Source: Dictyophora rubrovolvata (Eukaryota > Basidiomycota > Agaricomycetes > Phallales > Phallaceae). Taken from it: a stretch of 64,000 bases of DNA. The position numbers and the translations under genes are program-made. The DNA lies in assembly GCA_029959195.1 (NCBI GenBank), contig CP114117.1, positions 2,170,001-2,234,000 on the forward strand, read 5' to 3'. Shown one piece after another: positions 1-11,603 of the stretch; position 1 is the first letter of the stretch, and each line of letters begins with the position of its first letter. Below the pieces are notes generated by a model. That model saw only the letters and a program-made list of their open reading frames with translations. It did no database searches and was not told the origin of the DNA.

Positions 1-1112
1 TTCTAGGGCACAAACACCATCACGGACTAGGAAAGAAACATAAAACAAATTCTCGACCGTCTGTCCGAAGTCTTGAGGGTTGGTGATGAAGTGGAATAAG
101 TTAATTCGTCCTTGTTCGACCAATAAGTCTGATATCTAGAAATGTTCAAATTAGGAAGCGGACTGTTTTCACAGCGTACCATTTTGACGTTTTTGGTGGT
201 TTCGTTTTCAGAACGCTGGATGTCTTCTTCGGTGAGCTATAATGGGGATGGGAAGAACGCACTTTGAAACAAGGGCAAAGCAACGTAATACGAACCTGTT
301 GAGGAGCTCGTTCGATCTCCTTGGTTTTTTCGAACCTAACTCTGGTGGTTTTCTTCCGCTGTTTCATTTCCGCTGACAATGGTCCAAGCCTATGGTACAC
401 CATCAGTTGACTCTGGCTGTCCAGCATAAGAAAGGAAACTCGCATGAAATCTATCACAGGAGCTTGTCGGCTTCTCCTCGTGGACAAAATACCAATCTTC
501 TTCCAATCCAACATCCCACCATTAGCATCAATATCCTTTTCCTCATTCTCATCATCGTCGCGCGAAGACTCAGAGCGGGCACGAATGCCCGCTCCGTCGC
601 CCATGTAAGTCACCAGCTTTGCGACAAAATCATCAGCATCAAATCCTGCACCATCAATCTTCATTGCTTTAGCTTTCACCACACCCATGTCTGATGCAAT
701 CAGGAGAAACTTGGAATCGAGGGTGGCTTCGCTTGTGTCCTTCACTGTGAGACCAAATGTTAATAAACATTTTTGAATAGAGTAGGAAAGAAAACTGACC
801 TTTATGGAATAAAGAATTTCCTTTCGCAAGACCCTCTTGAATATCTGAGATCTTGACATTTCGTATATTGGCTTTTTGTTCTGTTGTACGCGTTAAATAT
901 TTTAAACAAACAAAACAGAGATGAGATATGTTCAACAAATCGAAATACGCATTCAACTTACCATTTATTTCTGATAACAGTTTTCTTAAATCTCGTCGGA
1001 TTTGACGTTTCTCGGCAGGATCTTGGTCGGGGTCATACGTCAACTTCGCTTGACTTGATTCCTCTTGTGTATCTTGAGTATTTTCCTGTTGAATTGATTC
1101 GGCCTTCGCCAT
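1..1112 (-). CDS. NSE4: Nse4, SMC5-SMC6 complex kleisin subunit (3' end cut by window)
   Basis: Kleisin-like subunit that bridges the SMC5/SMC6 heads in the nuclear DNA-repair complex. I read the ATG at 1112 (MAKAES...). Exons: 1112-962, 880-800, 744-444, 389 to about 301, then two more to the window edge. The N-terminal part reads [20 protein letters not shown], the usual Nse4 opening. Next come [16 protein letters not shown], the middle [15 protein letters not shown] block and [17 protein letters not shown]. The winged-helix C-terminus reads [20 protein letters not shown] and runs off the window. The intron at 443-390 has a GC-AG border; using it joins DFM directly to LGPLS as in the family. 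An upstream in-frame start at 1181 is possible but adds an unconserved stretch. Family assignment is firm; exact borders are inferred. Confidence 0.88.
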
Positions 1113-1809
1113 TACTTCGTTCTTTTCTTTGCGTGCTCGTTGCACGAAGGTAAATTCGAGACTAAGAAACTCTTGAGTCACAGTGGAAGGGTTAGCATGT
1201 CACATGTTACGCGACGCGACGGGCCTACAAACATACCTAGATTAGGGAACCCGGTGCAGGCCAATGCAGGCATAGTCTTGTTGAGTGTATTTCATAAAGT
1301 TTTGGATCATCGCTTCAAGTCTAATTAGACAATATCACACTGTGTACATTGCAAATTCAGTAGTACACGAATGATAATCATTCATGCAAGCAACATGCAA
1401 TTCTTTGCCTAGGGTCAGATAGAAAAGCGTTCTCTAGGTGAAATTGATGGAGAACTTGGTGTCTTCAGTATCAGTATTGTTTTGAGATGTCTGTTATCAG
1501 TTAGATTGTGCTATAAATTAACGGGAGCAATGAATCGGTTTAAACCTAATTTCTGCACTGAACACATCGTGACATCTTTCCCGTTCGCCTCCAGGTTCGC
1601 GTTATAGATCCTACTTGACAACTTCGTTAAATCACACAGCTCGAACACATGCAAGAAAGATTGACTAATTATGGAGTTTTATGTTTAAAACTCTCCCTGT
1701 TCACAAATGGACCTCACGATACCTCCTCGTAGTAAAGCAGTGCTTATGTATTATGTATTATGTATTACACCAATGATATATTATCCGAAAAACATGAAAT
1801 TCGGTAATC
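1113..1809. other. Gap upstream of NSE4
   Basis: No convincing gene is seen. The NSE4-proximal end holds the run ACGCGACGCGACG (about 1209-1221), which resembles tandem MluI-box cores. Around 1745-1767 there is a short TGTATTA tandem (about three copies). The rest is AT-rich, with frequent stops in all frames. Confidence 0.5.
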
Positions 1810-2405
1810 TTAAAGAAATACTATCATAGTCGGAGGAGCAACATTGATTGGGTCGTCAAAGTTTAGTGAAAGACGTACCTTGCAGCTGAAAACAATGTGG
1901 TAAAAAATCACCAAGAAAGTAAGAAAGGAAGTTATAGTAACATCTATAGGGTAATCGGATTGCCCGAGTCTTTTAAAGATAGCTGGAGGATGAAGGTGAT
2001 GGTAAGTTGATAACGGTCAATGCCAATATTGATTGACATAGACCTTTCAGGAATCAGTAATAATTGTGTTAGATCTTTTCCGAAAATTTCCGGAGGGAAG
2101 GAAGCCTTGCGTACTACAATATCCACCACTATATAGTATTGGTCAAACTATCCCCGATCCGCGTGATTCAGCTGAAGAATTAGATTAATTAGAGGCCGGC
2201 GCTGTAAACAGAATGCGTCAAGAAAGACAGTTACCATTTTGTTATCATTGCTCTTATTACCTGGACGATGACCAAGGGCGTCATTATTACGTAATATTTC
2301 AAAGTCCGCATACGCGACACCTTCAACCACCGCCACCTCTTCTTGTTCAACTTCTTTTTTTGTCGTCGAGCTTAATGCCCGAACCCATTCGCTCTCCCAG
2401 ACAAA
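1810..2405 (-). CDS. Possible unidentified spliced gene, divergent from the nucleoporin
   Basis: I do not recognise this. On the minus strand three blocks read like coding sequence. Block one (about 2405-2286) has an acidic KKEVEQEEVAVVEG stretch followed by DFEILRNNDALGHRP. Block two (about 2130-1945) includes VRKASFPPEIFGKDL and LIPERSMSINIGIDRYQL. Block three (about 1880-1810) reads RLSLNFDDPINVAPPTM and stops at 1810. Between blocks one and two lies a clean GTAATAAG...TTTACAG intron and also a TATATAG acceptor that keeps frame. No start codon was settled, and the 5' end overlaps the nucleoporin coding start by about 30 nt. It could be a fast-evolving gene, a decayed one or chance open frames. 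RNA reads would decide. Confidence 0.25.
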
Positions 2406-5400
2406 CTAAGGCTGTTGTGAAGGCTCGTAGCAATCCATACGCCCGTTCTCAACAAAGATCTCAACGGGATGTTACCCCCGTTGACTCTATAACTAGACGG
2501 TCTTCTTCTTTGTTAGGTGCCATTAAAAGTTTAGTTACTGCGCCTCTTTCTTGGCTTTCAGTCATGGAACGTCCTTTGGGAGATCATGACTTCACTCAAA
2601 AGCGAAAGGACCCTCTTTTTGAGAGATCTGGCACCCCTCCCAAGTCTAAGCGCGTCCGACGCGGTAGTCCCGATGCCAGAGATGAAGCCCCCACCCATCG
2701 CAGAATGATAACTCCATTATGGGATCTAGGAAATGGTGTGCCACCCGCTCGATACCAACACAGTCATTCACAAGAAGATCTATTTCACTGCGCGCCATCG
2801 TCATTTGTGCTCCATGGTCGCACTTCACAATCCGTCGAACCCCTGGATTCCAAACTAAGCAACATCCACATCCGCAGGTCCATTACTAGAGAAAAATCCA
2901 TGCCACCGCCATCTCCCTTTGCCCGCAGTCTTTCTCGCATCAGTCTGACCCCGCAACCATCGGGTGCGACTTTTGGTCCAAGTCCAAAGCGTAAACGGGA
3001 TCTTACAGCTCCTCCTTCCAATTCTCTTCCACTTGTTCCCGCTGTTCCCACTTTCATGCGTCCTCCTTCGGTACCCCCATCATTACTGTTTCCTCAGTCG
3101 CCCGCGAGACAAATATCTGAAGGTCCTATCATGTCTCTTCTGACCCAGTCGAGACAGGTAAGTTATACCTTATACACTTAGATTATTGATCGCATATGCT
3201 TATGTATATAGTCTCTTTCGCCTCTTAGAGAGACTTCCGGCATGCTTATAGGTTCAGATTCTTTTCATCCTGGTAGGGTTTTTTTCCCAGCTCAATCTTT
3301 TTCCTGAAGAATGTTGAATGTTGACTCAGCTTCTCCTCCCTCAGAGGTGGAAAGGACTTTCTCCACCTTGGAAACTTTCAGGACTCCATTGACCCACTTC
3401 CCATCACAAATCTATCCTGAACATCGCCGTCCGCGCAAGGTTCATGTTCCGCTACCGTCGAAACATTTTTCTTTTGATGAGCGTCGCAAGAAAATATCCC
3501 TTGATACAACTCCATATCCGACAGAAACCTTAGGTCTTCGCAAATTATTACAAAGGAATAAGCCAGAGACCGACATTTCAGACTTAATCGAGGAAAAAAT
3601 GACAAACATAAACGCAGAGGACGTCAGGTTCGAAGAAAAAGCCGACGTTGACGCTAACGGTATCAATGTCAGTACCAAGACCCCAACTTGTTCTCTAAAG
3701 TTGGATTCGTACTCTAGCCTTCGCTCTCCTGCTATGAAATTAAAACGGACTCATATATCTGCTCCTCAGTTAAAGAAACCTCGAAATAAATTTTCCCTTA
3801 AAGAAGACGATGTTGATGATGAAATCAGTTCGAGCATAGGCGACCTCAAAGCTCATGAGCTGAAGGTAAACATAACTTTAAATAAGTCTATTGTGATAAC
3901 ACATTTAGTATAGATTCCAAAGCCACATATAGCATTCACTCGACGAATGTCAGAGGTGGGAATGCAAACCGAAGTTTCGACCAGTACGGATGCGTTCCCG
4001 ACACCCCCCTTTCTTCCAAAGCTCGGCTCTTCTCGTGAATCATTATTAGAGACTGGTCCTGCCTCTATATCAAACTCGGCTGAGAATCCTAGTGATCACA
4101 GAGAAGGAAGCCTGTCAGTCACCGAACTGTTGCCGAACCAAAATTTCGACATTACTCCAATAAAAATTCTATCAGGCGATTTACCTTTTGCGTCCACATC
4201 TGACGGTCCTACCCCACCCATACCTCCGGCTGACATCGTTTCCTCCAAGTCATTTGCATCGACATGTGCAAATAATCCAGCTACGTCTGTGAAATCTTTC
4301 ACAGGTCCTCCTAGTATCCCGCTTTTCTTTTCACCTGCCAAAACTGAGTTCACCCCCCCGCCTTTACCCGCCGATTCTATATTTTCCACCACTTCTGGTA
4401 CATCCCCAATTAGTCATATTTCACCGTTGGAGAATTTGAGCCCAAGTGACAACGCTCTCCCTTCGTTACCCAAAATAGTAGCGGCCCAAGAGCATACAGT
4501 GCCCTCGGAATTCACCAAAGTAGATAGTTTCTCTATGCACTCAACGGGTAGATCATTGACGGCAACGGCGCTACCTTCTGCACCTGCCGCTGATACGCGG
4601 AAACCCGCTCTCATGGATATGGGAACCTCTACCTCTTTCAAAGCTGCAGGGGCCACGACCCACAGTTCGGGACCTACTAATCAATTAACACCCGTTGTCA
4701 ATTCTTCCAACTCATTTTCCTTTGGATTTGGTTTGGATGCCACGAGGAAACCAACGAGTCAACCTGTTACTGCGCCATCATCATTCAATTTTGGTCTTCC
4801 TCCAACGTCGTCAGCGGGTAATGCAGAATTTACCTTTGGTAAACTACCTTCCGAGGTGTTGTCCAAGCCACCAGTTAACATTTTCAATTTCGGGGCTACT
4901 CCATCTCCTACTCTTGCGACAGGGAGTCAAACAGAGGCGTCTCCGGCAGTCCCGATTAGTAATTCATCGACCGCTTTAGTTGGAACAATAACAAGTGCGG
5001 AAACCGATACACAAATGGATATAAACGACCAAATGGAAGAAAGCCCTAAACGAGTACAAGAAAAGAAAGATGTCACAGTGTCAGTACCCGGTACTTCATC
5101 TCTCAACGCCTCTATGTCCGACTCGCCGTTTTCCTTTGCCAATTCTGCCACTAAGCCTTCTATTACACCTTTTGCGTTTGGAATTTCAGGTAATAGTACG
5201 GCTAATTCTGATATCGCCAACGCAGGAGTATTCTCCTTTGGAGATTCGAAGACTACTTCGACAGGGAGTGGCTTTAGTTTTTCCAACACAAACCCCACCA
5301 CCAGTGGTGCAAATTTCAATTTTTTTCCCAAGCCCCCCGACACTTCATCACCGAATAATTTCGGAACGGCTCTGACGACTTCGGCAAGTGCGCCAACTTA

Positions 5401-5725
5401 TACTTTTGGTACCCCTTCAACTTTTGGACCACCAAAAGCTGATAAGTCCATTCCAATGGGAAATAGTGCACCCAATAGCCCCAGCCTCTTCCCCCAACAG
5501 AACATGGCGTCTTCGCCGTCATTCTCTTTCGTCATCCCTGCGTCTCCTACGACTTTCGCAAAGTCAGATAGCGCCAATCCGCCGAGCAGTCCTAGTCAGC
5601 CATTCCAATTTGGGACCTCGTCCTCTGCCAGCTCTCATCAACCAGGTCCCATCTTCACTCTCGGTGCTGCCACTAATACCCCGCCGAGAAAGCTTAAAGG
5701 TTTGCCGCAAAGGCGTCGGAAGTGA
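2375..5725 (+). CDS. FG-repeat nucleoporin of the nuclear basket (Nup1/Nup60/Nup153-like)
   Basis: Large FG nucleoporin of about 1,060 residues in four exons: 2375-3157, 3212-3272, 3330-3865, 3914-5725. The N-terminus is basic (MPEPIRSPRQTK) and carries the hydrophobic segment LLGAIKSLVTAPLSWLS, typical of the amphipathic membrane-binding helix of Nup1/Nup60-type basket proteins. The middle is Ser/Pro-rich. The C-terminal 400 residues hold dispersed phenylalanine motifs (FSFGFG, FNFG, FTFG, FAFG, FSFG, YTFG, FQFG) in Ser/Thr/Pro/Asn linkers. The protein ends in a basic tail (PPRKLKGLPQRRRK), like the karyopherin-binding tails of Nup1/Nup153. Expected site: the nuclear face of the pore, in transport and mRNA export. 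Membership of the basket class is inferred from architecture; which named yeast nucleoporin it matches cannot be settled by eye. Confidence 0.85.
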
Positions 5726-6064
5726 AATGGGGTTTTTAGTTACGCTAAAGCGCTTAGTCTCCAACAATTTCCTTAGAACATGTTTCATATCATATTCCCC
5801 TACAACCTCATAGTCAATCTGCATTTTTTAGGTTTCATTAGGCAGACATTATATACATAGGTAGGCTACTGGATCATTTCATTATGTGCATTTTATCACT
5901 CCGCATGTACTTCTTTATTATCAAAATTACATTTGCTTCGCCTTTCTTGATTTGCATCGGACAATTGTGATTATTTATTGTCTATATACATGTGAAAGCA
6001 TGTGTCACCTGAGTGGAGCATGGCTATTTAATCCTGTGCACAGCTTCGTACTGTCATTCCTCCT

Positions 6065-7308
6065 TTATCGCGTAACAAGGGTTCTTCCACTGTATCATGG
6101 TCAAACAACTGAGAAGAGAAAAAGCAAACCAACAACCTTATAGTTTTTCTATCAGTGGTGGCAACTTCAGTCTTCGCCCGATTCAAAACTTTCTGGAACT
6201 CGCTAACTCGATGCCTCATTCGAGAATGCATGTAGGCTTTAGAGCATTTGATATGGTAGTGTAGATAATCTCGAAAGAGCTGAATATGTGAAATTGTTGA
6301 CTCAGCAATGTCGGGGGGATGGATATGGCGGGGAAACAAAACTATAGCGAGAATTAGGAATGCGTTTAATGTCAAGGTCCTTGTGAAAATACCGAAAGTT
6401 ACATATCCGACATCCTCGCCTTTGGATAAACCTGGAACGTCCCGGATTTCTAGTGGTGGATCACGACTTGAATACAGCACTTGAGGTGCATCCTGTATAT
6501 TCGGTAACCTCCGGGCATCTACAAACTCCTACAAAGAACGATTAGAAGTGTGTAGAAGTATTGTAAAGTGACAAACTTGAAGAAACACTTTTCCAAATAT
6601 TCGGTCTTGCTCTTCCTTAAATATAGTTGAAAATACCGCAGTGACTCGGTCGTGAGCTGCCATAACGTATATAGCTTCTTCATCTCGATAATGAACGGCC
6701 ATCAGCTGGCCTGCTCCGCTACCTTGCGCCTCAAATTCTTTCTGCTGTTTAAACGCCATCTCAAAGGGGGCTGCAAGGACATTACGCTTGATCAAAGCAA
6801 TTGATTTAATAAGTGCGTCCCGTTCCTCTGATGGGATTGTGTATACAACTAGTAAGTAAATTGAACACCAATGCCATGATCTGACGACATACCGCCTTTC
6901 GGAGGAAATTTCTCGACATCAATATTCAATGTGACGTTGTAATTTGGCTCCACCGTTGCAGATAGATACTGGCCGTACTCTCGACGGAGGATCTCATGTG
7001 CTCCATACGCAATCAGTTCATCCCAGCACCGGATGCTCATAGATAAGGAAAGAATCGTTTTCTTTTCTACAGTTGCCATATGAAATCTCACTCCGTCGAA
7101 GTCTACAAAATAAACATCAACAAAACTCGGCCTAATAGATAACCGTTACTATGATTCGATTGTTCTTTAAGATGGGCAATAGAAATAGTCACTTGGCGGC
7201 TTTTTCAGCAAGCGTAGATCGTATGATGACATTGTGAGACTGAAAGGAACTCGCTGAGAGACGTAACTTTGGAAAAGCTAAACTTGTACTTACCTCTAAC
7301 AAGATCAT
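6065..7308 (-). CDS. ARPC2: Arp2/3 complex subunit 2 (p34-Arc)
   Basis: Structural subunit of the Arp2/3 actin-nucleating complex, acting at cortical actin patches. Seven exons starting at 7308; the first is only 15 nt (MILLE). Recognisable blocks: MILLE-SHNVIIRSTL, then DFDGVRFHM, YGAHEILRREYGQYL, VIYV-type strands with HDRVTAVFSTIFKEEQD, YVTF-VLFPRH and the C-terminal helix RDYLHYHIKCSKAYMHSRM followed by EFQKVLNRAK. The protein ends KTISGRTLVTR. The second intron (7192-7132) must use the TATTAG acceptor, which restores KPSFVDVYFVDFDG and avoids an apparent frame break. The start lies only 58 nt from the divergent BET3 start, so the two share a very short promoter. Length matches the family (about 300 residues). 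Confidence 0.93.
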
Positions 7309-7366
7309 TTTGAAGCTGAATGCTGGGCGTGAACGATTTCTCTCGAGCGTAACACTAGTCACAACC

Positions 7367-8145
7367 ATGGCAACTCTGAAGCAACACAAGGCCATCGGTG
7401 AGGACCTCTGGAAGGCTCGTACAGATAAAATTGTGTGTCGCATTAAATTCATTATCAATTTTTAAATGTTCCCAAACAATGCAGAATGCCGAACTCTTCG
7501 CTTTGACATACGGCTCACTAGTCGTTCAGCTCGTTCAAGACTACGAAGACTATAACACAGTAAACTCACAGCTTGAGAAGATGGGGTACAACATTGGCTG
7601 TCGTCTTATCGAAGATTTTTTGGCAAGGAGCAACCTTGGTCGATGTAATGATTTTCGAGAAGTGGGCGAGATTGTCGCCAAAGTACGTATGTCCAATATA
7701 CGTTGTTATCAAGTACACTGTACGACCTTCATCCCCTCTCATTCTTTCCCGCCGTTAGGTTGGCTTCAAAGCGTTTCTGAATATCACACCAAATATTACC
7801 CATTCATCTGTTACCGCGAGACGAAATTCTTCCACCACACCAGGCCAAGCTTATTTCACACTCACCTTGGAAGAGAACCCCTTTGCGGAATTTGTCGAAC
7901 TTCCAGATGATGTGTTGGAAGGGGGGTTATGGTATAGCAATATTCTTTGCGGTGTATTGAGAGGGGCCCTTGAAATGGTATAATTTATTGATGTGTTTAC
8001 TTTCTATTGTGCCGACTTCCCGCAGGTTCAAATGCAAGTCGAGGTTTCGTTCCTCTCCGACATGTTACGGGGAGATGAGAGCACTGAAATCCAAGTAAAA
8101 CTCATAAAATATCTGGAAGAAGAAGTTCCCGTCGGAGACGATTAG
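7367..8145 (+). CDS. BET3: TRAPP complex subunit Bet3
   Basis: Core subunit of the TRAPP tethering complexes (Rab/Ypt1 exchange factor) on early Golgi membranes. Four exons: 7367-7432, 7485-7682, 7759-7977, 8026-8145, giving about 200 residues. Family landmarks are nearly unchanged: [66 protein letters not shown] and [21 protein letters not shown]. The buried cysteine that carries a palmitoyl group in Bet3 would fall in the LGRCNDFRE segment. Divergent from ARPC2, convergent with SLT11 with about 150 nt between stops. Confidence 0.94.
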
Positions 8146-8296
8146 TTCCTCTGTGTATTACGATTATCTACTTGAACTCCAACCCTTGTATCACTACACC
8201 TTGGAAGGGATTGTTCATCTACACCCAAGAGTTTGCCAAAGTCTAATTATTATATAACAACAAGACAGTGAAAACTATAATACGTATACACAAATT

Positions 8297-9631
8297 TCAG
8301 ACGGACGCCTCAATGACAGGTGTGGGCGTACTACTATTGGACGCAGCTTTACTTCGACCCCACCGAACCCCTACCTGTTCTCCTTCTATGTCTAATCCCG
8401 CAGCCCATGCCTGAGCTGCCTGCTCGGCGTTGTCACGATCCTTAAAATTTACAAAAGCACATCTAACGGGGGAAATGTTGGAAGAAAAACCAGTAAATAA
8501 TGTCAAGTCGTCACATACCTGGTTTTGGCAATGTGTACTACAGACCTGATCGAATCTACAGGAATGGAAGGTATTGAAGATATCACTGCAGTACGAAGGC
8601 TTTCTTCAGTTATCGGAGGTACCGCAGATAGGAATAAAGAAGTCTAAAGAGAGATTATTAGCATATTCTCTCGGGTAAAACAAGAAGAAAACGAACGATT
8701 GACATGTCTTCAGGCGGTGCAAGCCCCTGGGCAGACGCATATCGAGTCAAAATCTTTTTCGCAACAGGATCATTTCGACCGTAGTAACGATCCTGTACAT
8801 TTTGATGAGCTAACCCATTATCGACTGGTATTTCATGCCTGTTAAGAAATTAGCCGCTGAAATGAGCGAAGTGGGACAGATTCGACCTACCGATAAGGAC
8901 ATTCATCTCCACGTTTGCATTCTCCCTTGACGAAGAAAGAGCAGATGTGTGGTCGATTCCGTTTGTAGTATGGGTCTGTCCTTGCTAGCTGTTTCAGCAT
9001 CTCCTTGCCAGCCGAAACAACACGTGTCGAATCCAACCCAGATCTACTTCCATTTAACTAAAATGATACAAAATTTCAAATAAATGGACGGGTCACGATA
9101 ATATCAAGGAGCGCACCTTCCCGTCCATGTTCTGCGAATAGTACTCTCGATTGATGTCACTTGTTGGGGCCACATTTTTCAAAGCAAGAGCAGTGTCGCG
9201 GACTTGAGTTGGCAAGCCATATTCGAGATCCAGGAGACAGGTTTGACAAACGTTCTTGATTTTGGCACAGGTTTGGCATATAACTGTAGCCTTGAAGCGC
9301 ATACCTGAGCCGGGGTTCCATCGAAACACAGTGAACGGCCTATTGCATGCCCCACAGGAACGACCAAACTCTTGCTTTGACTGAAAATCTCTTTAGATAG
9401 ATTGCGTAGTATCATTCATATCTAGTCATACCATGCGGATAAAGGCGTTATCTCCTAAGCCTAAGAACATAACATTTCAGAAAACGGCTCAGTAGTTCCT
9501 TGGTGACGAACGTACAAGTTTCACATAAAATGGGAAATTCACTTTGTTCCCCTGCAAACAATTCAATACAAGCTTAATGGTTACAATAGTAACATACATC
9601 CTGATTTATTGAGATCTGCTTTCGGTGGCAT
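8297..9631 (-). CDS. SLT11: Pre-mRNA splicing factor Slt11/RBM22 (Cwf5/Ecm2 family)
   Basis: Spliceosome component that contacts U6 and the intron in the catalytic core. The ATG at 9631 opens [11 protein letters not shown]; a short exon then reads [22 protein letters not shown], followed by [19 protein letters not shown] and the cysteine-rich knuckle [27 protein letters not shown] zinc finger follows ([19 protein letters not shown]), then HEIPVDNG and an RRM whose last part reads [17 protein letters not shown] and GVRWGRSK. At least seven exons. Domain order (Cys-rich N-terminus, CCCH finger, RRM) is diagnostic. The start codon is only 40 nt from the divergent PIG-X start. Confidence 0.93.
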
Positions 9632-9671
9632 GCCTTTACAAGAGGGTAATGATTAGCAGCTCAAACACCTT

Positions 9672-10465
9672 ATGTCAGCCGGTCACCATACTTTGAAGCT
9701 TGACGCCCGTGACCGTCAACCTAAGTTCAAGTTGGTACATACGATGAGGGAACCTGATGCGACCATTACTGTTCTGCAGCCATTACAAGGGTTTCACTTT
9801 GATTTAATAAGCGATGTCTTTATATCAGAAGAACTGTAAGAACAATTGTTATTAAGATTCTTTCAAAAATCTAACGAATCACGTCCGTAGGTCTCATTGT
9901 TCCCATTACCTTTCTTACGTGTTTCCACCAAGCTTATTTGTGGATAAATACGAATTGCGCGATAGAAAAATGAACTTCACGCTTTCCGGAGAAACGGATT
10001 TAGAAGCTCCTACAGCAGGCTCACTGAGTAAATTCTCGCTTTCAATGAGAATTGAGCCGAACTCGACACGGATTATCCTTCCTCTTCACGCACGATATCC
10101 AATTGCGAATAGCACAAAACCTAACCCTTACGCTTCAATATTTGTGCGTGCGCCCGTTTTATATAGACGTTCGTGCTTGTTCCACGGTAACACTTCAAAA
10201 CCTTCTTGCCTTTTGCTTTTTTATTCTTATTCTGCAAATTGTGTACTCATTAGCTGATGGATCTCAATCCATGAACTCGGCTATATATGAAATCAAGGTT
10301 CCTCGTGGTACACAAGACCATCGTAATCTCGTAGAGCTGGGTACTTCACTCGTTGTTTGGATGACTGCGGTATATCTTTACTTTGTAATGTTGTCTGTCT
10401 CTCGAGGGAGGCTGGTCAGTAGAAAAGATGCGAGACTAAAAGAAATCTTCTTGAAAGGAGAATAA
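9672..10465 (+). CDS. PIG-X/PBN1-type stabilising subunit of GPI mannosyltransferase I
   Basis: ER membrane protein that partners the first GPI mannosyltransferase (Gpi14/PIG-M). Three exons (9672-9835, 9891-10186, 10254-10465) give 223 residues. Landmarks: HCSHYLSYVFPPSLFVDKYEL (the luminal HxHYL...FVDPY-like block), LPLHARYP, PVLYRRSCLF, and after the last intron EIKVPRGTQDHRNLVELGT followed by one membrane helix (VVWMTAVYLYFVML) and a short basic cytosolic tail. This block order is that of PIG-X; yeast Pbn1 is longer. The promoter is shared with SLT11 (40 nt). A second GPI-pathway gene (PIG-Q) lies 10 kb downstream. Confidence 0.82.
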
Positions 10466-10518
10466 AGTTAAAATCTATCATTCTTTCACATGAAAACTTG
10501 CTTCTATTCGTTTAAAAG

Positions 10519-11301
10519 TTATACCACGAGACATGGAGCGTACGGTCTCAGTTTTCTCCATCGACTGCGCATGCTTTCTCGCAGTGCCAAAGCGAACACG
10601 TCTCGGACGCCTTGTCCCGTTTTCGCGGAGCATTCCATGTACTTCGCGCCTATCTCCTTCGCTATCGCTGCGCCTTGTTCCGGCGTGACGGGTGTGGTGC
10701 CTTGCGCCCCAAGCATTCGACGTGTCTGTTCGTCTTTTCGGAGATCGATTTTTGTTCCTACCAAAATTAGGGGCGTTCCTTCGCAAAAATGTGACACCTC
10801 AGGAAACCACTGTGTATTCGGCCACAAGTCAGGGAACATTAAAGGTGTCAGTAGACTCGCACATACTTTATCTTGTACGTTGGCGAGGCTAGTAGGGAAG
10901 TCTATGGAAAACACGATGAGGATTACGTCGCTTTCAGGGTAGCTTAGGGGGCGTAATCTATCATATTCTTCTTGACCTGCCGTATCCCATAATGCCAATT
11001 CAACCATTTTCCCGTCGAATTGTACTTGGGTAACGTAGTTTTCAAAGACAGTCGGTATATACGCCTTCATGACAGCTTGAATGAGTAAAATAATACGGTG
11101 GGGGGAATGAACGGACCTCCGGAAACCGATTCTCGGCATAAACAATGAGAAGGCAGGTCTACTTGTGCTATGAGCATGAACGATCGAGGAGGATGAACTC
11201 GGACACGCCTTGCCACACCCACCGTCGCCTACAACAACAAGCTTTCTTTTGAGATCTGGTTTTCGAGATGGACGGGAAAGGGCTACTTGCTCGTGATCCA
11301 T
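10519..11301 (-). CDS. Rho-family small GTPase (Rho4-like; subfamily uncertain)
   Basis: Membrane-anchored GTP switch for actin and cell-wall polarity. Motifs in order: P-loop GDGGCGK-T (split by an intron inside the loop), effector region PTVFENYV, G3 [19 protein letters not shown]4 GTKIDL, a Rho insert ([17 protein letters not shown]), G5 ECSAKTG and a basic tail ending in the CaaX box CLVV for prenylation. The first intron (11208-11159) is GC-AG; the second (about 52 nt) splits RFPE from AYIPT; the third lies before WFPEV. The [18 protein letters not shown] segment looks closest to Rho4-type GTPases, but the subfamily needs a tree. Confidence 0.9.
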   Translation of the reverse strand: MDHEQVALSRPSRKPDLKRKLVVVGDGGCGKACPSSSSSIVHAHSTSRPAFSLFMPRIGFRRSVHSPHRIILLIQAVMKAYIPTVFENYVTQVQFDGKMVELALWDTAGQEEYDRLRPLSYPESDVILIVFSIDFPTSLANVQDKVCASLLTPLMFPDLWPNTQWFPEVSHFCEGTPLILVGTKIDLRKDEQTRRMLGAQGTTPVTPEQGAAIAKEIGAKYMECSAKTGQGVRDVFALALRESMRSRWRKLRPYAPCLVV

Positions 11302-11603
11302 GCCTAATGGTGCTTGTATATAGAGTGATTGTAGAGGGTCTTGTATTTAAGAAATGGATAGTGTTGAATGGGACTGGAATGTTCGAAGTGGCCAAGTGTT
11401 AGTTAATAGTGGTCCGTGGATTCAAATCATACGGTCACGTGGTTCGCGTCAATTCACATGTCACATGTGACTGGGCAAATGAACCTGAGCGCCAAATTGC
11501 TGAGTTACGAGTGCGCGAGGCTGACGCGTCGGGCTAAGCTCCAAGTCTGACATATAAATCCAAGCTCACCGATAAACGTTTCTCATCGTTCTAATTTTTT
11601 ATC
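11302..11603. promoter_or_regulatory. Bidirectional promoter of the Rho GTPase and proteasome beta-3 genes
   Basis: A 302-nt divergent spacer. It holds one ACGCGT (11524-11529), one CACGTG (about 11438), and an overlapping TCACATGTCACATGTGA palindromic stretch near 11457-11470. No TATA box is obvious on the proteasome side beyond ACATATAAATCC near 11549. Functional roles are inferred from motif resemblance only. Confidence 0.4.

Noticed and set aside
4096-5522. Long minus-strand frames under the nucleoporin
   Set aside because: They are antisense to Ser/Thr/Gly-rich FG repeats, which create open frames on the other strand; no domain is seen.
7131-7239. Apparent frameshift in ARPC2 after LAEKAAK (A5 run)
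   Set aside because: Using the TATTAG acceptor at 7132-7134 instead of the next TTTGTAG restores KPSFVDVYFVDFDG in frame; no indel is needed.
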